Shown piece after piece: positions 48,021 through 57,229 of a DNA stretch of 64,000 bases; position 1 is the first letter of the stretch, and every line of letters starts with the position of its first letter. Source of the DNA: Belliella alkalica. GTDB taxonomy: Bacteria > Bacteroidota > Bacteroidia > Cytophagales > Cyclobacteriaceae. Under the pieces are notes generated by a model. It was not told where the DNA came from. It made no database searches and saw nothing but the letters and a program-made list of their open reading frames with translations. The stretch spans positions 124,001 through 188,000 of the forward strand of contig NZ_JAKZGO010000007.1 of the NCBI RefSeq assembly GCF_022549785.1, read 5' to 3'. The position numbers and the translations under genes are program-made.

Positions 48021-48053
48021 AACAGAAGGTTCTTTGAATCTTCTGTTTTTTTT
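48021..48053 (+). terminator. Intrinsic terminator of the uronate operon
   Basis: AACAGAAG (48021-48028) pairs with CTTCTGTT (48040-48047), followed by a run of T, 34 bases after uxaB. Confidence 0.8.
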
Positions 48054-48190
48054 GTCAAAAATATTCTTTTTTGATCTCGATAATTGGGCATCTTCTCATA
48101 TCCTTTCAATAATAAAATGATCAATTTTTAATACAAAATTAGGGTAAAAGAGTATTTTCCAAACATTGGTAAAGGAACAAGAAATTTAAC

Positions 48191-48198
48191 TACTTTTG
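48191..48198 (+). promoter_or_regulatory. Putative -7 element for the Gre-like gene
   Basis: TACTTTTG matches TAnnTTTG. Only 4 bases separate it from the ATG at 48203, which predicts a leaderless or nearly leaderless transcript. Confidence 0.5.
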
Positions 48199-48202
48199 CG
48201 CC

Positions 48203-48664
48203 ATGATAAATTCAACTGATCAAATAAAACCAGCTCTTCTTGCGCGCTCTCAGGAAATCTTGAGGGATCAGATCGCAGATATTCAAGAGCAATTAAAAAA
48301 TTTGCAACAGTCTTCTGAGATAGAAGAGAAAAGCTCGGCTGGAGACAAGTATGAAACACATCAAGAGATGTTGAATCAAAATAGAGACATCCTACAAAAA
48401 AGACTTTCATCAACAAAAGTGATGCTCAACCAAATCAATGCAGTGCCTGTTAAAAATATAAGTACTGTGGAAGAGGGTGCTTTAATAGAAGTTCCAATGG
48501 GAAATGTATGGGTATCTGTTGCTATGGGAAAGGTAAATCTTGATGGTAAAGATTATCTTTTAGTTTCCAAGGAATCCCCATTAATATCCGCACTATGGGG
48601 ATTAAAAAAAGGTGATCTCGCTGAATTTAGAGGTAACAATATTAAAATTTCAAAAATTTCTTAA
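48203..48664 (+). CDS. GreA/GreB-like transcript cleavage factor homologue
   Basis: A 153-residue protein. An N-terminal coiled coil (about 10-75) with the acidic-tip-like SSAGDKYET segment is followed by a C-terminal FKBP-like beta domain (VEEGALIEVPMGNVWVSVAMG, VSKESPLISALWGLKKGDLAEF). The SPLISALWGLKKGD block corresponds to the SP-G-ALLGKKVGD motif of GreA/GreB. It would bind RNA polymerase and act through its secondary channel. Similar proteins in databases sometimes carry a misleading oxoacyl-ACP synthase label, which the sequence does not support. The tip acids are fewer than in GreA, so activity is uncertain. Confidence 0.7.
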   Translation: MINSTDQIKPALLARSQEILRDQIADIQEQLKNLQQSSEIEEKSSAGDKYETHQEMLNQNRDILQKRLSSTKVMLNQINAVPVKNISTVEEGALIEVPMGNVWVSVAMGKVNLDGKDYLLVSKESPLISALWGLKKGDLAEFRGNNIKISKIS

Positions 48665-48808
48665 TAGCTATAAATCGGTGAGTTATTATTTTTATTAAAA
48701 CTATTTCAATACCCATGCTGCTCCAGTTTGGGTATTTTCATTATCAGGTTATCCACTTCTGCACCAGCGACAAAATGACGTATAACCTGACCTTTTTTTA
48801 TAAATAAA

Positions 48809-49567
48809 TTAAAGATTGAAATAGGTATTTATAGTCAATCCACTATTATGTTGAAAATATTTTGAGTCATTTACCATTCTACCAAATTTCCCCATTTGAT
48901 AAAAATAGCCTCCATCTAATCTTAATAAGTCGCTGATTTTATACCCTATCAATACTCCAAATCTATTTTGATCAAAAAGGTCATCTCCAATATTTTTTCC
49001 AAAACCCAACAAAATTTCATTATAAATTGCAAAATAAATAGACTTATCAATGTCCAATAGCAAAATCGGTCGTTGAAATCTCAGCATATACCGAATTCTG
49101 TTAGTGTATTCAAAATCATCAATGCTTTGCGAATTGGGGTTATCAAATTCACCAACCCAGCGTTGATCAAGCATGAGTCTATGGGTAAGGTCAAAGGAAG
49201 AGAAATCATTTTCTAATTCTAACATTTGATAAGTCCTATATTCTGGAAATTTCTTCCCAAATTCTTGAACTGGTTCTTTACCATAATTATCTGTTTCAGA
49301 ATATACAAAACCAAGCCTAAAAGTTAGATTTCTCTTTATTTTGTAATTAGCTCCGACATTTCCCACATATTGTTTTGGTCGAATCAATACATCATCTCTC
49401 CTCCATTGATATTCACCATTTAGGCTCCATTTTGGTGATAATTTGATATCCAAATATGTTGCATACCAACCAACAAAATTATGCTCGTGCATACTACTAG
49501 ATTGGGCATTTGAAAATTTCACATTAACTAAAAAAATTAATGCTATCATGAAATAAAATATCTTCAA
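48809..49567 (-). CDS. DUF2490 family outer-membrane protein
   Basis: A 252-residue protein with a signal peptide (MKIFYFMIALIFLVNVKFSNAQ). The WYATYLDIKLSPKWSLNGEYQWRRDD start, the RLMLDQRWVGEF block and alternating strands ending in NTYFNL are typical of the DUF2490 beta-barrel family. Probably an outer-membrane barrel of unknown function. It is followed on the same strand by nicotinamidase upstream (33 bases). Confidence 0.82.
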   Translation of the reverse strand: MKIFYFMIALIFLVNVKFSNAQSSSMHEHNFVGWYATYLDIKLSPKWSLNGEYQWRRDDVLIRPKQYVGNVGANYKIKRNLTFRLGFVYSETDNYGKEPVQEFGKKFPEYRTYQMLELENDFSSFDLTHRLMLDQRWVGEFDNPNSQSIDDFEYTNRIRYMLRFQRPILLLDIDKSIYFAIYNEILLGFGKNIGDDLFDQNRFGVLIGYKISDLLRLDGGYFYQMGKFGRMVNDSKYFQHNSGLTINTYFNL

Positions 49568-49599
49568 ACCTTTACACCATCAAATTAGAATTTCTATTG

Positions 49600-50214
49600 T
49601 CATTCAATATCACTTGAATGTACAATATCCGCTCCAGCATTCTCCATCTCAATCATTGCTTTGGCAAAATCACCCTCCTTGAGATTGACTGCCCTGGTTG
49701 CATCTAAAATCAAATGAGTCTTAAATCCTTCAGAAATCCCATCCAAAACTGTGAATTTCACACAATAATCCTCTGCCAATCCACAAACAAACACTTCATC
49801 TACTCCACTGTCTTTCAGAAACTTACCCAAACCTGTATCTCCTTGCCTATTATTATCAAAGAAACCTGAATAAGAGTCAACTTTAGGATTCATTCCTTTC
49901 TGAAAAATAGCTTTCCATTTGTCTCTCTTCAAATCTGAATGAAACTCAGCTCCAAAAGATCCTTGTACACAATGTATTGGCCACAAAATCTGACTTACCC
50001 CATTTAGTTCAATAAATTCCCCAATATTTTTCCCCTTATGGTTATCAGCAAAGCTTCCATGGTCAGCTGGATGCCAATCTTGAGTGGCTACTATAAAATC
50101 AAATTTCTCTTGAAGTTGATTGATAATAGGTATAATTTGGTCTCCCTCCTTAACTGCCAATTCACCACCTGGTAAAAAATCATTTTGAACGTCTACAATT
50201 ATCAATGCTTTCAT
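49600..50214 (-). CDS. pncA: Nicotinamidase/pyrazinamidase
   Basis: A 204-residue cysteine hydrolase. The ATG at 50214 gives the standard start MKALIIVDVQNDFLPGG; a longer frame adds 12 residues. The catalytic triad is the Asp of VDVQNDF, the Lys of FQKGM and the Cys of AEDYCV; metal ligands lie in TQDWHPADHGSFA. It hydrolyses nicotinamide to nicotinate for NAD salvage. Length is normal. Its neighbours are a DUF2490 gene and dnaB, with no clear functional link. Confidence 0.94.
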   Translation of the reverse strand: MKALIIVDVQNDFLPGGELAVKEGDQIIPIINQLQEKFDFIVATQDWHPADHGSFADNHKGKNIGEFIELNGVSQILWPIHCVQGSFGAEFHSDLKRDKWKAIFQKGMNPKVDSYSGFFDNNRQGDTGLGKFLKDSGVDEVFVCGLAEDYCVKFTVLDGISEGFKTHLILDATRAVNLKEGDFAKAMIEMENAGADIVHSSDIE

Positions 50215-50323
50215 ACTTTTAATTCTATTTAAACCACATATAGCTGCCAATCTGAAAGGGAGACATTCTATAAGCTATAAAATATCCAAGATCTTACTGC
50301 TGCCTTATTTGGCAACATTATTA

Positions 50324-51910
50324 TTAAAATGGTGCAGGCTCGTCACTACCAAATCCTCCCGGGAATGGAGCTTCATTGTCCCCACCGTTTGCTTTTGACT
50401 GAAGACGAATGGTATTTCCTGAATCGAAATCTTGTCCTCCTGCACTGCTTGGGAATTTGCTTCCATATAGTGCATCTTGCGGCTTGTAAGGCACATTCAT
50501 TTCCAAATCTGTAAACCTTGTATACTTACCAATAAACCTTAATTTGACAGTTTCTAGAGAACCATTTCTGTGCTTTGCAATAATCACCTCACCTACCCCC
50601 ATAGTTGAATTACCATCTTCGTCTTCATTGATCCCGTAATATTCGGGTCTATAAAGGAACATTACCATATCTGCATCTTGCTCGATCGCTCCTGATTCCC
50701 TTAGATCCGAAAGTTGTGGTCTTTTATCCCCTCCTCTTGTTTCCACCGCTCTAGAAAGTTGTGATAGTGCAATAACTGGAACTTCAAGTTCCTTGGCAAT
50801 CATTTTTAACGACCTGGAAATACTTGCAATTTCTTGTTCCCTATTACCTCCTCCACTTGATTTTGAGTCTCCGGACATCAGCTGCAAGTAATCGATTACG
50901 ATCATTTGAATATCATGTTGAGCTTTTAGTTTTCTACATTTAGCCCTCAATTCCAATATAGATAAAGCCGGCGTATCATCAACAAAAAGAGGTGATTTTG
51001 AAAGTTTAGCTGTTTTATGAACCAGCTGTTCCCATTCATAATCTGCAAGATTTCCCTTTTTGATCTTTTCAGAATCCAACTCAGCTTCTGAAGAAATTAA
51101 TCTGTTCACCAACTGAACGGATGACATTTCCAAAGAAAATATTGCCACAGGTCTTTCATGATCTACTGCTGCATTTCTCAATACTGAAAGCACGAATGCT
51201 GTTTTACCCATAGCAGGTCTAGCAGCTATAATTACCAAATCAGATTTTTGCCATCCTGATGTCACCCTGTCCAAAGCTGTAAATCCACTAGGAACACCAG
51301 TCAATCCATCTTTCTGACCTTTCCTTGCCTCTAACTCCATAATTGCAGCTTTCATAATGGAGCGCAAGTCGGAGTAATTCTTCCTGATATTTTTCTCCGA
51401 AATCTCAAAAAGTGATTGTTCCATTTTATCCAACAATTCAAAAACGTCAGTTGTATCTTCAAAAGCTTCCTTTTGAATCTCAGACGCTATTCGGATCATA
51501 TCACGCTTCATCGCCTGCTCGGTGATAATTCTTGAGTGAAATTCAAGATTGGCTGCAGAAGAAACTTTTGACGTTAACTCTGTAATAAAAAATGCACCTC
51601 CTGCCATTTCCAGCTTCCCTTTCTTCCTAAGTTGATTGGTAACTGTCAACAAGTCAATAGGCTGACTTTCAGTAAAAAGATCTATGATTGCATTATAAAT
51701 TTCCTTGTGTGCTTCTTTGTAAAAACTCTCAGGCCTCAAAATATCAACTACTTGAGTCAAAGCATCCTTCTCAAGCATCAATGCTCCCAAAACAGCCTCT
51801 TCTATCTCTACTGCCTGAGGTGGTAATTTCCCAACACCTGTAATTCCACCCAAATCAGGTTTTCTCCTACCTGTCAACCTATCTTTACCTTGTACTTTAT
51901 TATCTGCCAT
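50324..51910 (-). CDS. dnaB: Replicative DNA helicase DnaB
   Basis: A 528-residue protein. The ATG at 51910 (MADNKVQGK) is preferred to a frame opening 9 codons earlier because a TACATTTG promoter element lies at 51916-51923. An N-terminal DnaB domain (about 30-140, LPPQAVEIEEAVLGALMLE) and a RecA-like C-terminal domain follow, with Walker A ARPAMGKTAF, Walker B IQMIVIDYLQLM and the arginine-finger block MVMFLYRPEYYG. It unwinds the replication fork as a hexamer. No intein is present. Confidence 0.96.
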   Translation of the reverse strand: MADNKVQGKDRLTGRRKPDLGGITGVGKLPPQAVEIEEAVLGALMLEKDALTQVVDILRPESFYKEAHKEIYNAIIDLFTESQPIDLLTVTNQLRKKGKLEMAGGAFFITELTSKVSSAANLEFHSRIITEQAMKRDMIRIASEIQKEAFEDTTDVFELLDKMEQSLFEISEKNIRKNYSDLRSIMKAAIMELEARKGQKDGLTGVPSGFTALDRVTSGWQKSDLVIIAARPAMGKTAFVLSVLRNAAVDHERPVAIFSLEMSSVQLVNRLISSEAELDSEKIKKGNLADYEWEQLVHKTAKLSKSPLFVDDTPALSILELRAKCRKLKAQHDIQMIVIDYLQLMSGDSKSSGGGNREQEIASISRSLKMIAKELEVPVIALSQLSRAVETRGGDKRPQLSDLRESGAIEQDADMVMFLYRPEYYGINEDEDGNSTMGVGEVIIAKHRNGSLETVKLRFIGKYTRFTDLEMNVPYKPQDALYGSKFPSSAGGQDFDSGNTIRLQSKANGGDNEAPFPGGFGSDEPAPF

Positions 51911-51915
51911 ATACA

Positions 51916-51923
51916 CAAATGTA
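51916..51923 (-). promoter_or_regulatory. Putative -7 element for dnaB
   Basis: On the minus strand this reads TACATTTG, a TAnnTTTG match ending 5 bases before the chosen ATG. Confidence 0.45.
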
Positions 51924-52075
51924 CTGTGTTTATCCAAAAGGTTTTGAACAATTTATGCACGAGTTATCAACACTCCTCTTAAATAACGGAGGATCAATCC
52001 TATAATATGTATCCACTTGACTTAAAAAATTGTGAGTTATTTCTGGGTATCTGCTCTCTTTTTTTTTTAAAGCTT

Positions 52076-52083
52076 TATATTTG
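52076..52083 (+). promoter_or_regulatory. Putative -7 element for cydA
   Basis: TATATTTG matches TAnnTTTG and lies 17 bases before the cydA ATG. Confidence 0.45.
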
Positions 52084-52100
52084 AATGACAAACCATAGTT

Positions 52101-53402
52101 ATGGAAAATCTCGATTTCGCTCGTTTACAAATGGCCTTCACCCTAGGCTTTCACATAATTTTTGCTTGTATTGGAATGGTAATGCCATTTTTTATGGTGG
52201 TTTCTCATTACAAATACCTAAAAACCAGAAAGCCTGTTTACAAAAAACTTACAAAGTCATGGCTAAAAGGGGTTGCGATTTTTTTTGTGACTGGGGCTGT
52301 TTCTGGCACTGCACTGTCTTTTGAATTGGGAATGCTTTGGCCGGAATTTATGAAACATGCGGGGCCAATCATCGGAATGCCATTTTCTTTGGAAGGAGCA
52401 GCCTTTTTTGTAGAAGCTATTGCATTGGGTTTTTATCTTTATGGATGGGACAAATTACCTGAGAAGTTTCATTGGTTTACTGGAATAATCATAGGGGTCT
52501 CTGGTGTTGCTTCTGGTATTCTAGTAGTATCAGCCAATGGCTGGATGAATGCCCCTTCAGGTTTTGATTACGTCAACGGGGAATTTACAAATATTGATCC
52601 TGTCAAAGCTTTTCTAAACCCGGCATGGTTCACGCAGGCACTTCACATGACCTTGGCCGCTTTTGTGGCTACAAGTTTTGGAGTTGCTGGTATTCATGCT
52701 TATCAGATTTACAAGAATAGGAATGTTGACTTACACAAAAAAGCATTTAAAATCACAATCATCATAGGCACTGTAGCGGCATTTTTGCAACCAATCAGTG
52801 GTGATATCTCTGCCAAAGATGTAGCTGAAAGGCAACCTGTCAAACTTGCGGCTCTAGAGGCTCATTTTGAGACGCAAAAAGGAGCACCGCTGTATATAGG
52901 AGGTATAGTGGATGTAGAAAACCAAAAGGTGACGCATAAAATTGCTATCCCAAAAGCCCTTTCATTTTTGGCTTTTGGTGATTTCGATGCTGAAGTAAAA
53001 GGACTCAATGATTTCCCTAAAGAAGAACACCCCCCTGTAGCCATTGTACATTATGCCTTCCAAATAATGGTAGGCTTAGGTGTTGCATTGATGCTGGCAG
53101 GTCTTATTTATCTAATCAGTCTCAAAAAGAAAAACTGGGAGAAAAGTAAATACTATTGGTTGCTTTTTGTGATAATGGCTCCACTTGGATTTGTAGCGAT
53201 AGAAGCAGGATGGGTGGTCACTGAAGTGGGAAGGCAACCATGGATAATCCATCAAATCATGCTTACCAAAGATGCTGTAACCCCTATGCCAGGAATGAAG
53301 TATAGTTTCTATTTCTACTTATGTATGTATTCGCTTCTGGCTGTCACAGTGACTTGGTTGATGAACCGTCAAATCAAAGCCCTTAACCAAAATCCAAACT
53401 GA
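52101..53402 (+). CDS. cydA: Cytochrome bd ubiquinol oxidase subunit I
   Basis: A 433-residue inner-membrane protein with about nine helices. The start FARLQMAFTLGFHIIFACIGM carries the haem b595 histidine, GPIIGMPFSLEGAAFFVEAIALGFYLYGW is the conserved second block, and GWVVTEVGRQPWIIH is the C-terminal family motif. It is shorter than E. coli CydA, suggesting a short Q-loop. It oxidises quinol and reduces oxygen at high affinity. The cydB gene begins 2 bases after the stop. Confidence 0.96.
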   Translation: MENLDFARLQMAFTLGFHIIFACIGMVMPFFMVVSHYKYLKTRKPVYKKLTKSWLKGVAIFFVTGAVSGTALSFELGMLWPEFMKHAGPIIGMPFSLEGAAFFVEAIALGFYLYGWDKLPEKFHWFTGIIIGVSGVASGILVVSANGWMNAPSGFDYVNGEFTNIDPVKAFLNPAWFTQALHMTLAAFVATSFGVAGIHAYQIYKNRNVDLHKKAFKITIIIGTVAAFLQPISGDISAKDVAERQPVKLAALEAHFETQKGAPLYIGGIVDVENQKVTHKIAIPKALSFLAFGDFDAEVKGLNDFPKEEHPPVAIVHYAFQIMVGLGVALMLAGLIYLISLKKKNWEKSKYYWLLFVIMAPLGFVAIEAGWVVTEVGRQPWIIHQIMLTKDAVTPMPGMKYSFYFYLCMYSLLAVTVTWLMNRQIKALNQNPN

Positions 53403-53404
53403 TC

Positions 53405-54427
53405 ATGCTATATGTAGTTTTGTTTTTCCTTCTTTTTTCATTGCTCTTGTATGTCATGCTCGGGGGTGCTGATTTTGGGGCTGGAATTGTAGAATTGTTT
53501 GCTTCACGCAAAAATAGACCACATACTAGAGATATTATCTACAGGGTCATCGGACCAGTATGGGAAGCCAATCATATTTGGCTTATCATCATGTTGGTGA
53601 TTCTTTGGGTTGCATTTCCTGTTTACTTCAACATTATGGTCGTCTATCTCCATATACCTCTCACATTGGTATTACTTGGGATTACGATTAGAGGAGTGGC
53701 TTTTGTTTTCAGACATTATGATGCAGTCATTGATCAATCACAATTTTGGTATAATTGGCTCTTTAGAATAGGGAGTTTTATAACGCCAGTGTTTCTGGGT
53801 TTGTCTTTTGCTGCATTGATTAGTGGTAAAATCATCACTTTGGAAGCGTATCCAGACTCAAATTTCTATGATTTCTTTATCAATCCATGGCTGAATCTTT
53901 TTGGACTATTGGTAGGCTTATTTTATGCAGCACTTTGTGCCTTTCTTGCAGCTACACTTTTGATTGGAGAATCTGAAGGAGTTGCAAGAAAACATTTTAG
54001 TAAAAGCTCTGCCATTTTCACCATTACGCTTGTCGTTTTGGGGTTTATCCTGTTAGTTTATGGCTATTTAAATGACATCAAATTCGTTCGTGATTTTATA
54101 GAAAACCCTATTGCAATCATTTCTGTTGTAATTTCTGGGATTTTGCTTTTCCCATTATGGAAATTCATCAGAGCGCAAAGACGGATAGCCAGTCGCTACA
54201 TGGCAGGTATTCAAGTTGTGCTTATTCTCTTCGCTGCTATTGTTACGCATTTTCCATATTTTATCATTACTGCTGATAAGGAAATTAGTTTACTCGAGAA
54301 CATTGCACCTCAAGCCACAATCACAAATTTGGGTGGGATGTTGATTATCGGTGGGGCTGTTATCTTACCGGGATTGTTTCATTTGATGAAATCTTTCAAG
54401 ATGATAAAGGTTTTGGAAAAATCTTAA
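53405..54427 (+). CDS. cydB: Cytochrome bd ubiquinol oxidase subunit II
   Basis: A 340-residue membrane protein with about eight helices. The opening VMLGGADFGAGIVELFA and the GPVWEANHIWLIIMLVILWVAFP block are hallmarks of CydB. It forms the heterodimer with CydA. No CydX-like small subunit or cydCD assembly ABC transporter gene follows in the next 225 bases, which are AT-rich with degenerate TTGACTTAGTTATTGG words. Confidence 0.96.
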   Translation: MLYVVLFFLLFSLLLYVMLGGADFGAGIVELFASRKNRPHTRDIIYRVIGPVWEANHIWLIIMLVILWVAFPVYFNIMVVYLHIPLTLVLLGITIRGVAFVFRHYDAVIDQSQFWYNWLFRIGSFITPVFLGLSFAALISGKIITLEAYPDSNFYDFFINPWLNLFGLLVGLFYAALCAFLAATLLIGESEGVARKHFSKSSAIFTITLVVLGFILLVYGYLNDIKFVRDFIENPIAIISVVISGILLFPLWKFIRAQRRIASRYMAGIQVVLILFAAIVTHFPYFIITADKEISLLENIAPQATITNLGGMLIIGGAVILPGLFHLMKSFKMIKVLEKS

Positions 54428-54652
54428 TCTGTGTTTTACAATTAGTTGACTTAGTTATTGGTTGACTTGGCAAATAGTTTATTGGTTAATGGTAGCCATG
54501 TAGGTTTAAATTACGGATGTTTGTTAGGCTAAAGACAAGAATACATCATTGTATTCAAAAACAATACTAATCTTTCAATGCAATCTGATCATTTCGTTGA
54601 GATTGAAGGGTAAAAAGAAATTTATAATTATTGATAATAAGTAGTTAAAGAC

Positions 54653-56023
54653 ATGTCTAAAAAGTATCATTTCATAGCAATTGGTGGCGCTGTAATGCAT
54701 AATCTTGCCCTATCCATGGTAAAAAAAGGTTACAATGTTACAGGGTCGGATGATGAAATCTACGAGCCATCCAGAACAAGGCTGGAACAAGCAGGTATTT
54801 TACCAAAAGAAAAGGGATGGTTTCCAGAAAAAATCTCAGAAGATCTTGACGGAATCATCTTGGGGATGCATGCTCGTCAAGAAAATCCAGAATTGATCCG
54901 AGCACAAGAACTTGGGATCCCGGTATATTCGTTTCCAGAATTTATCTACAATCAGAGCAAGGAAAAAAAGCGAATAGTTATCTCAGGAAGCCATGGCAAA
55001 ACGAGTATAACCGCCATCATCTTGCATGTCCTGAAAAGTGAGGGTATTGATTTTGATTATTTGATAGGAGCGCAAATTGAAGGCTTTGATCTGATGGTGA
55101 AATTGTCAGATGCACCAATTATCATCATCGAAGGAGATGAATACCTAACCTCTCCATTGGATAGAAAACCGAAATTTTTCCATTACAAACATGATATTCT
55201 TTTGATGTCTGGAATTGCTTGGGATCATTTCAATGTTTTTCCAACCTTTGAAAATTATGTGGAGCAATTTGAAAAACTTGTAGAAATGACTCCTCCTACC
55301 GGTACATTTATCTTTTGCGAAAAAGATCCAATCGTAAAAAGAATTGGGGAGGATTGCCAGATTGAAGGTGTAAAGCTTCAGCCATACAATTCCCATCCCA
55401 GCAAAATAGAAGCAGGAAAAACCATTCTTCAAACTGAAAATGGGAAAATCCCGATCCACATTTTTGGAGATCATAACCTTCAAAACCTTCAAGGTGCTTT
55501 GTATATCTGCAATAGCATCGGAGTAAATTCCGAAACATTCTATACGCATATACAGAGTTTCAAAGGCGCTGCCAAAAGACAGGAAATTTTAGCAAGTTCC
55601 GATTCCAGTATTTTGTACAGGGATTTTGCTCATGCACCCTCCAAACTCAAAGCAACTGTAGAGGCTGTAAAAAACCAATTCCCAGAAAGAAAGCTGATTG
55701 CTGTTCAGGAGCTGCATACTTACAGTTCTCTGAACAAAGAATTTATAGACAATTACGCACACACCATCGATATGGCAGACGAGGCAATTATCTATTTAAA
55801 CCCAAAAGCTGTATCTTTGAAAAAGCTGGAATTGATGGATGAAGAAACATTAAGAACTGGTTTCAGAAGAAAAGATTTGAAGCTTTTTACTGATATCTCC
55901 CTTTTGAAAGCTTACCTTGAAGAGCAAACATATCTCAACACCAACCTGCTTTTGATGAGTTCAGGGAATTATGATGATATGGATCTTACTATTTTAAAAA
56001 ACAAAATCAATCAAAAACGATAA
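54653..56023 (+). CDS. mpl: Mur ligase family, UDP-N-acetylmuramate:tripeptide ligase type (Mpl)
   Basis: A 456-residue protein. An N-terminal Rossmann-like domain (FIAIGGAVMHNLALSMVKKGYNVTGSDDEI), the ATP-binding loop ISGSHGKTSITAII near residue 113, the central EGDEYLTSPLDRKPKF block characteristic of Mpl, and a C-terminal ligase domain (RDFAHAPSKLKATVEAV). Mpl attaches recycled murein tripeptide to UDP-MurNAc. A MurC assignment is less likely given the EGDEYL signature. It is 1 base from the exonuclease gene. Confidence 0.9.
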   Translation: MSKKYHFIAIGGAVMHNLALSMVKKGYNVTGSDDEIYEPSRTRLEQAGILPKEKGWFPEKISEDLDGIILGMHARQENPELIRAQELGIPVYSFPEFIYNQSKEKKRIVISGSHGKTSITAIILHVLKSEGIDFDYLIGAQIEGFDLMVKLSDAPIIIIEGDEYLTSPLDRKPKFFHYKHDILLMSGIAWDHFNVFPTFENYVEQFEKLVEMTPPTGTFIFCEKDPIVKRIGEDCQIEGVKLQPYNSHPSKIEAGKTILQTENGKIPIHIFGDHNLQNLQGALYICNSIGVNSETFYTHIQSFKGAAKRQEILASSDSSILYRDFAHAPSKLKATVEAVKNQFPERKLIAVQELHTYSSLNKEFIDNYAHTIDMADEAIIYLNPKAVSLKKLELMDEETLRTGFRRKDLKLFTDISLLKAYLEEQTYLNTNLLLMSSGNYDDMDLTILKNKINQKR

Positions 56024-56024
56024 A

Positions 56025-56831
56025 ATGAATTTAAATCTAAAATCTCCAATTGCCTTTTTTGACTTGGAGGCCACAGGCATAAATATTTCTACAGATAGAA
56101 TTGTAGAAATCTCCATCGTAAAAGTTCATCCTGGAGGGAAAGAAGAAATCAAAACCATGAAGATCAACCCGACGATCCCAATTCCTCTGGAATCGTCTTT
56201 GATTCATGGTATTTATGACAAAGACATCAAGGATGCCCCTACATTCAAAGAAGCGTCGCAGGAACTTCACCAATTTTTTGTAGGCGCTGATTTGGCTGGA
56301 TTTAATGTATTGAAATATGATATCCCATTGTTGGTAGAGGAGTTTTTGCGTGCAGGGATTGATTTTGACATTGAAAAAAGGAATTTACTTGATGCCCAGA
56401 AAATCTTCCACCTGATGGAAAAAAGAAACCTGAGCTCTGCATATAAATTCTATTGTGGAAAAACTTTGGAAAATGCTCACAGTGCCGAGGCTGACACCAT
56501 CGCTACATATGAAGTGTTCAAAGCTCAGATTGAAAGATACAATGGAGAAGAAGCTGGTGACTTGTTGGGCAACAAACTGGGGGTTTTTGAAAATGACATG
56601 AAAAAAATCCACACCTTGCTCAACGAAAAAATGGTTGATCTAGCTGGAAGGTTCATTTTCAATGGTGAAGGAGAAGAATGCTTTAACTTCGGCAAACATA
56701 AAGGAAAAACAATTGCCCAAGTTCTAAAAGAAGAACCTTCCTACTACGACTGGATGATGAAAGGTGATTTCCCTTTAGACACCAAAAGAAAATTCACACA
56801 AGTGAAGTTGAGGAGCTTTAATAGAGGTTAG
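56025..56831 (+). CDS. DnaQ-like 3'-5' exonuclease with C-terminal DUF3820-like domain
   Basis: A 268-residue protein. The exonuclease domain (about 8-175) has ExoI FFDLEATG (D and E metal ligands), ExoII around DLAGFNVLKYDIPLL and the ExoIII HSAEADTIATYEV histidine and aspartate, making it a DEDDh enzyme. Residues about 215-265 (CFNFGKHKGKTIAQVLKEEPSYYDWMMKGDF) match the small DUF3820-like module often fused to such exonucleases. It could be a repair or proofreading exonuclease. It follows mpl by 1 base and is probably co-transcribed. Confidence 0.9.
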   Translation: MNLNLKSPIAFFDLEATGINISTDRIVEISIVKVHPGGKEEIKTMKINPTIPIPLESSLIHGIYDKDIKDAPTFKEASQELHQFFVGADLAGFNVLKYDIPLLVEEFLRAGIDFDIEKRNLLDAQKIFHLMEKRNLSSAYKFYCGKTLENAHSAEADTIATYEVFKAQIERYNGEEAGDLLGNKLGVFENDMKKIHTLLNEKMVDLAGRFIFNGEGEECFNFGKHKGKTIAQVLKEEPSYYDWMMKGDFPLDTKRKFTQVKLRSFNRG

Positions 56832-57229
56832 ATTGAGGATTGGAAGATTGGAAGATTACAAAATTGGCTGACGCACTAAAATATCCATTTGATATCTGTT
56901 GGTTTAGAAGTTGGAAGGTTGGAAAGTTGCAAAGTTGAAAGGTTGGCTGACGCACAAAAATATCCATTTGATAGCTCTTGGTTCAGAGGTTGGAAGGTTG
57001 TAAAGTTGGAAGGTTGTAAAGTTGGCTGACTCACTAGAAGATCTATTTGATAGCTCTTGGTTCAGAAGTTGGAAGGTTGTAAAGTTGGAAAGTTTTAAGA
57101 GCTTGTACGCCATTGTGGATTGGCTGACTCACTAGAAGATCTATTTGATAGCTCTTGGTACTTTGTACTTCATACTTGGTTCAGCAGATGGGTGATTGGA
57201 AGATTGGAAGATTAAAAATTGTGATCTAA
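56832..57229. repeat. 79-bp tandem minisatellite region
   Basis: TTGGCTGAC(G/T)CAC starts copies at about 56864, 56943, 57022 and 57120. Each copy runs on through TATTTGATAGCTCTTGG to purine-rich GGTTGGAAGGTTG words. There is no gene. The right part of another copy (GAAGATCTATTTG) appears at about 58520, beyond the IS, so the insertion split the array. Confidence 0.82.

Noticed and set aside
48203-48664. 3-oxoacyl-ACP synthase label for this protein type
   Set aside because: There is no thiolase fold or catalytic Cys; the coiled coil plus SPLISALWGLKKGD pattern fits the Gre family.
56904-57113. Minus-strand frame in the 79-bp repeats
   Set aside because: The product is a repeat translation (FTTFQL words) with no independent support.
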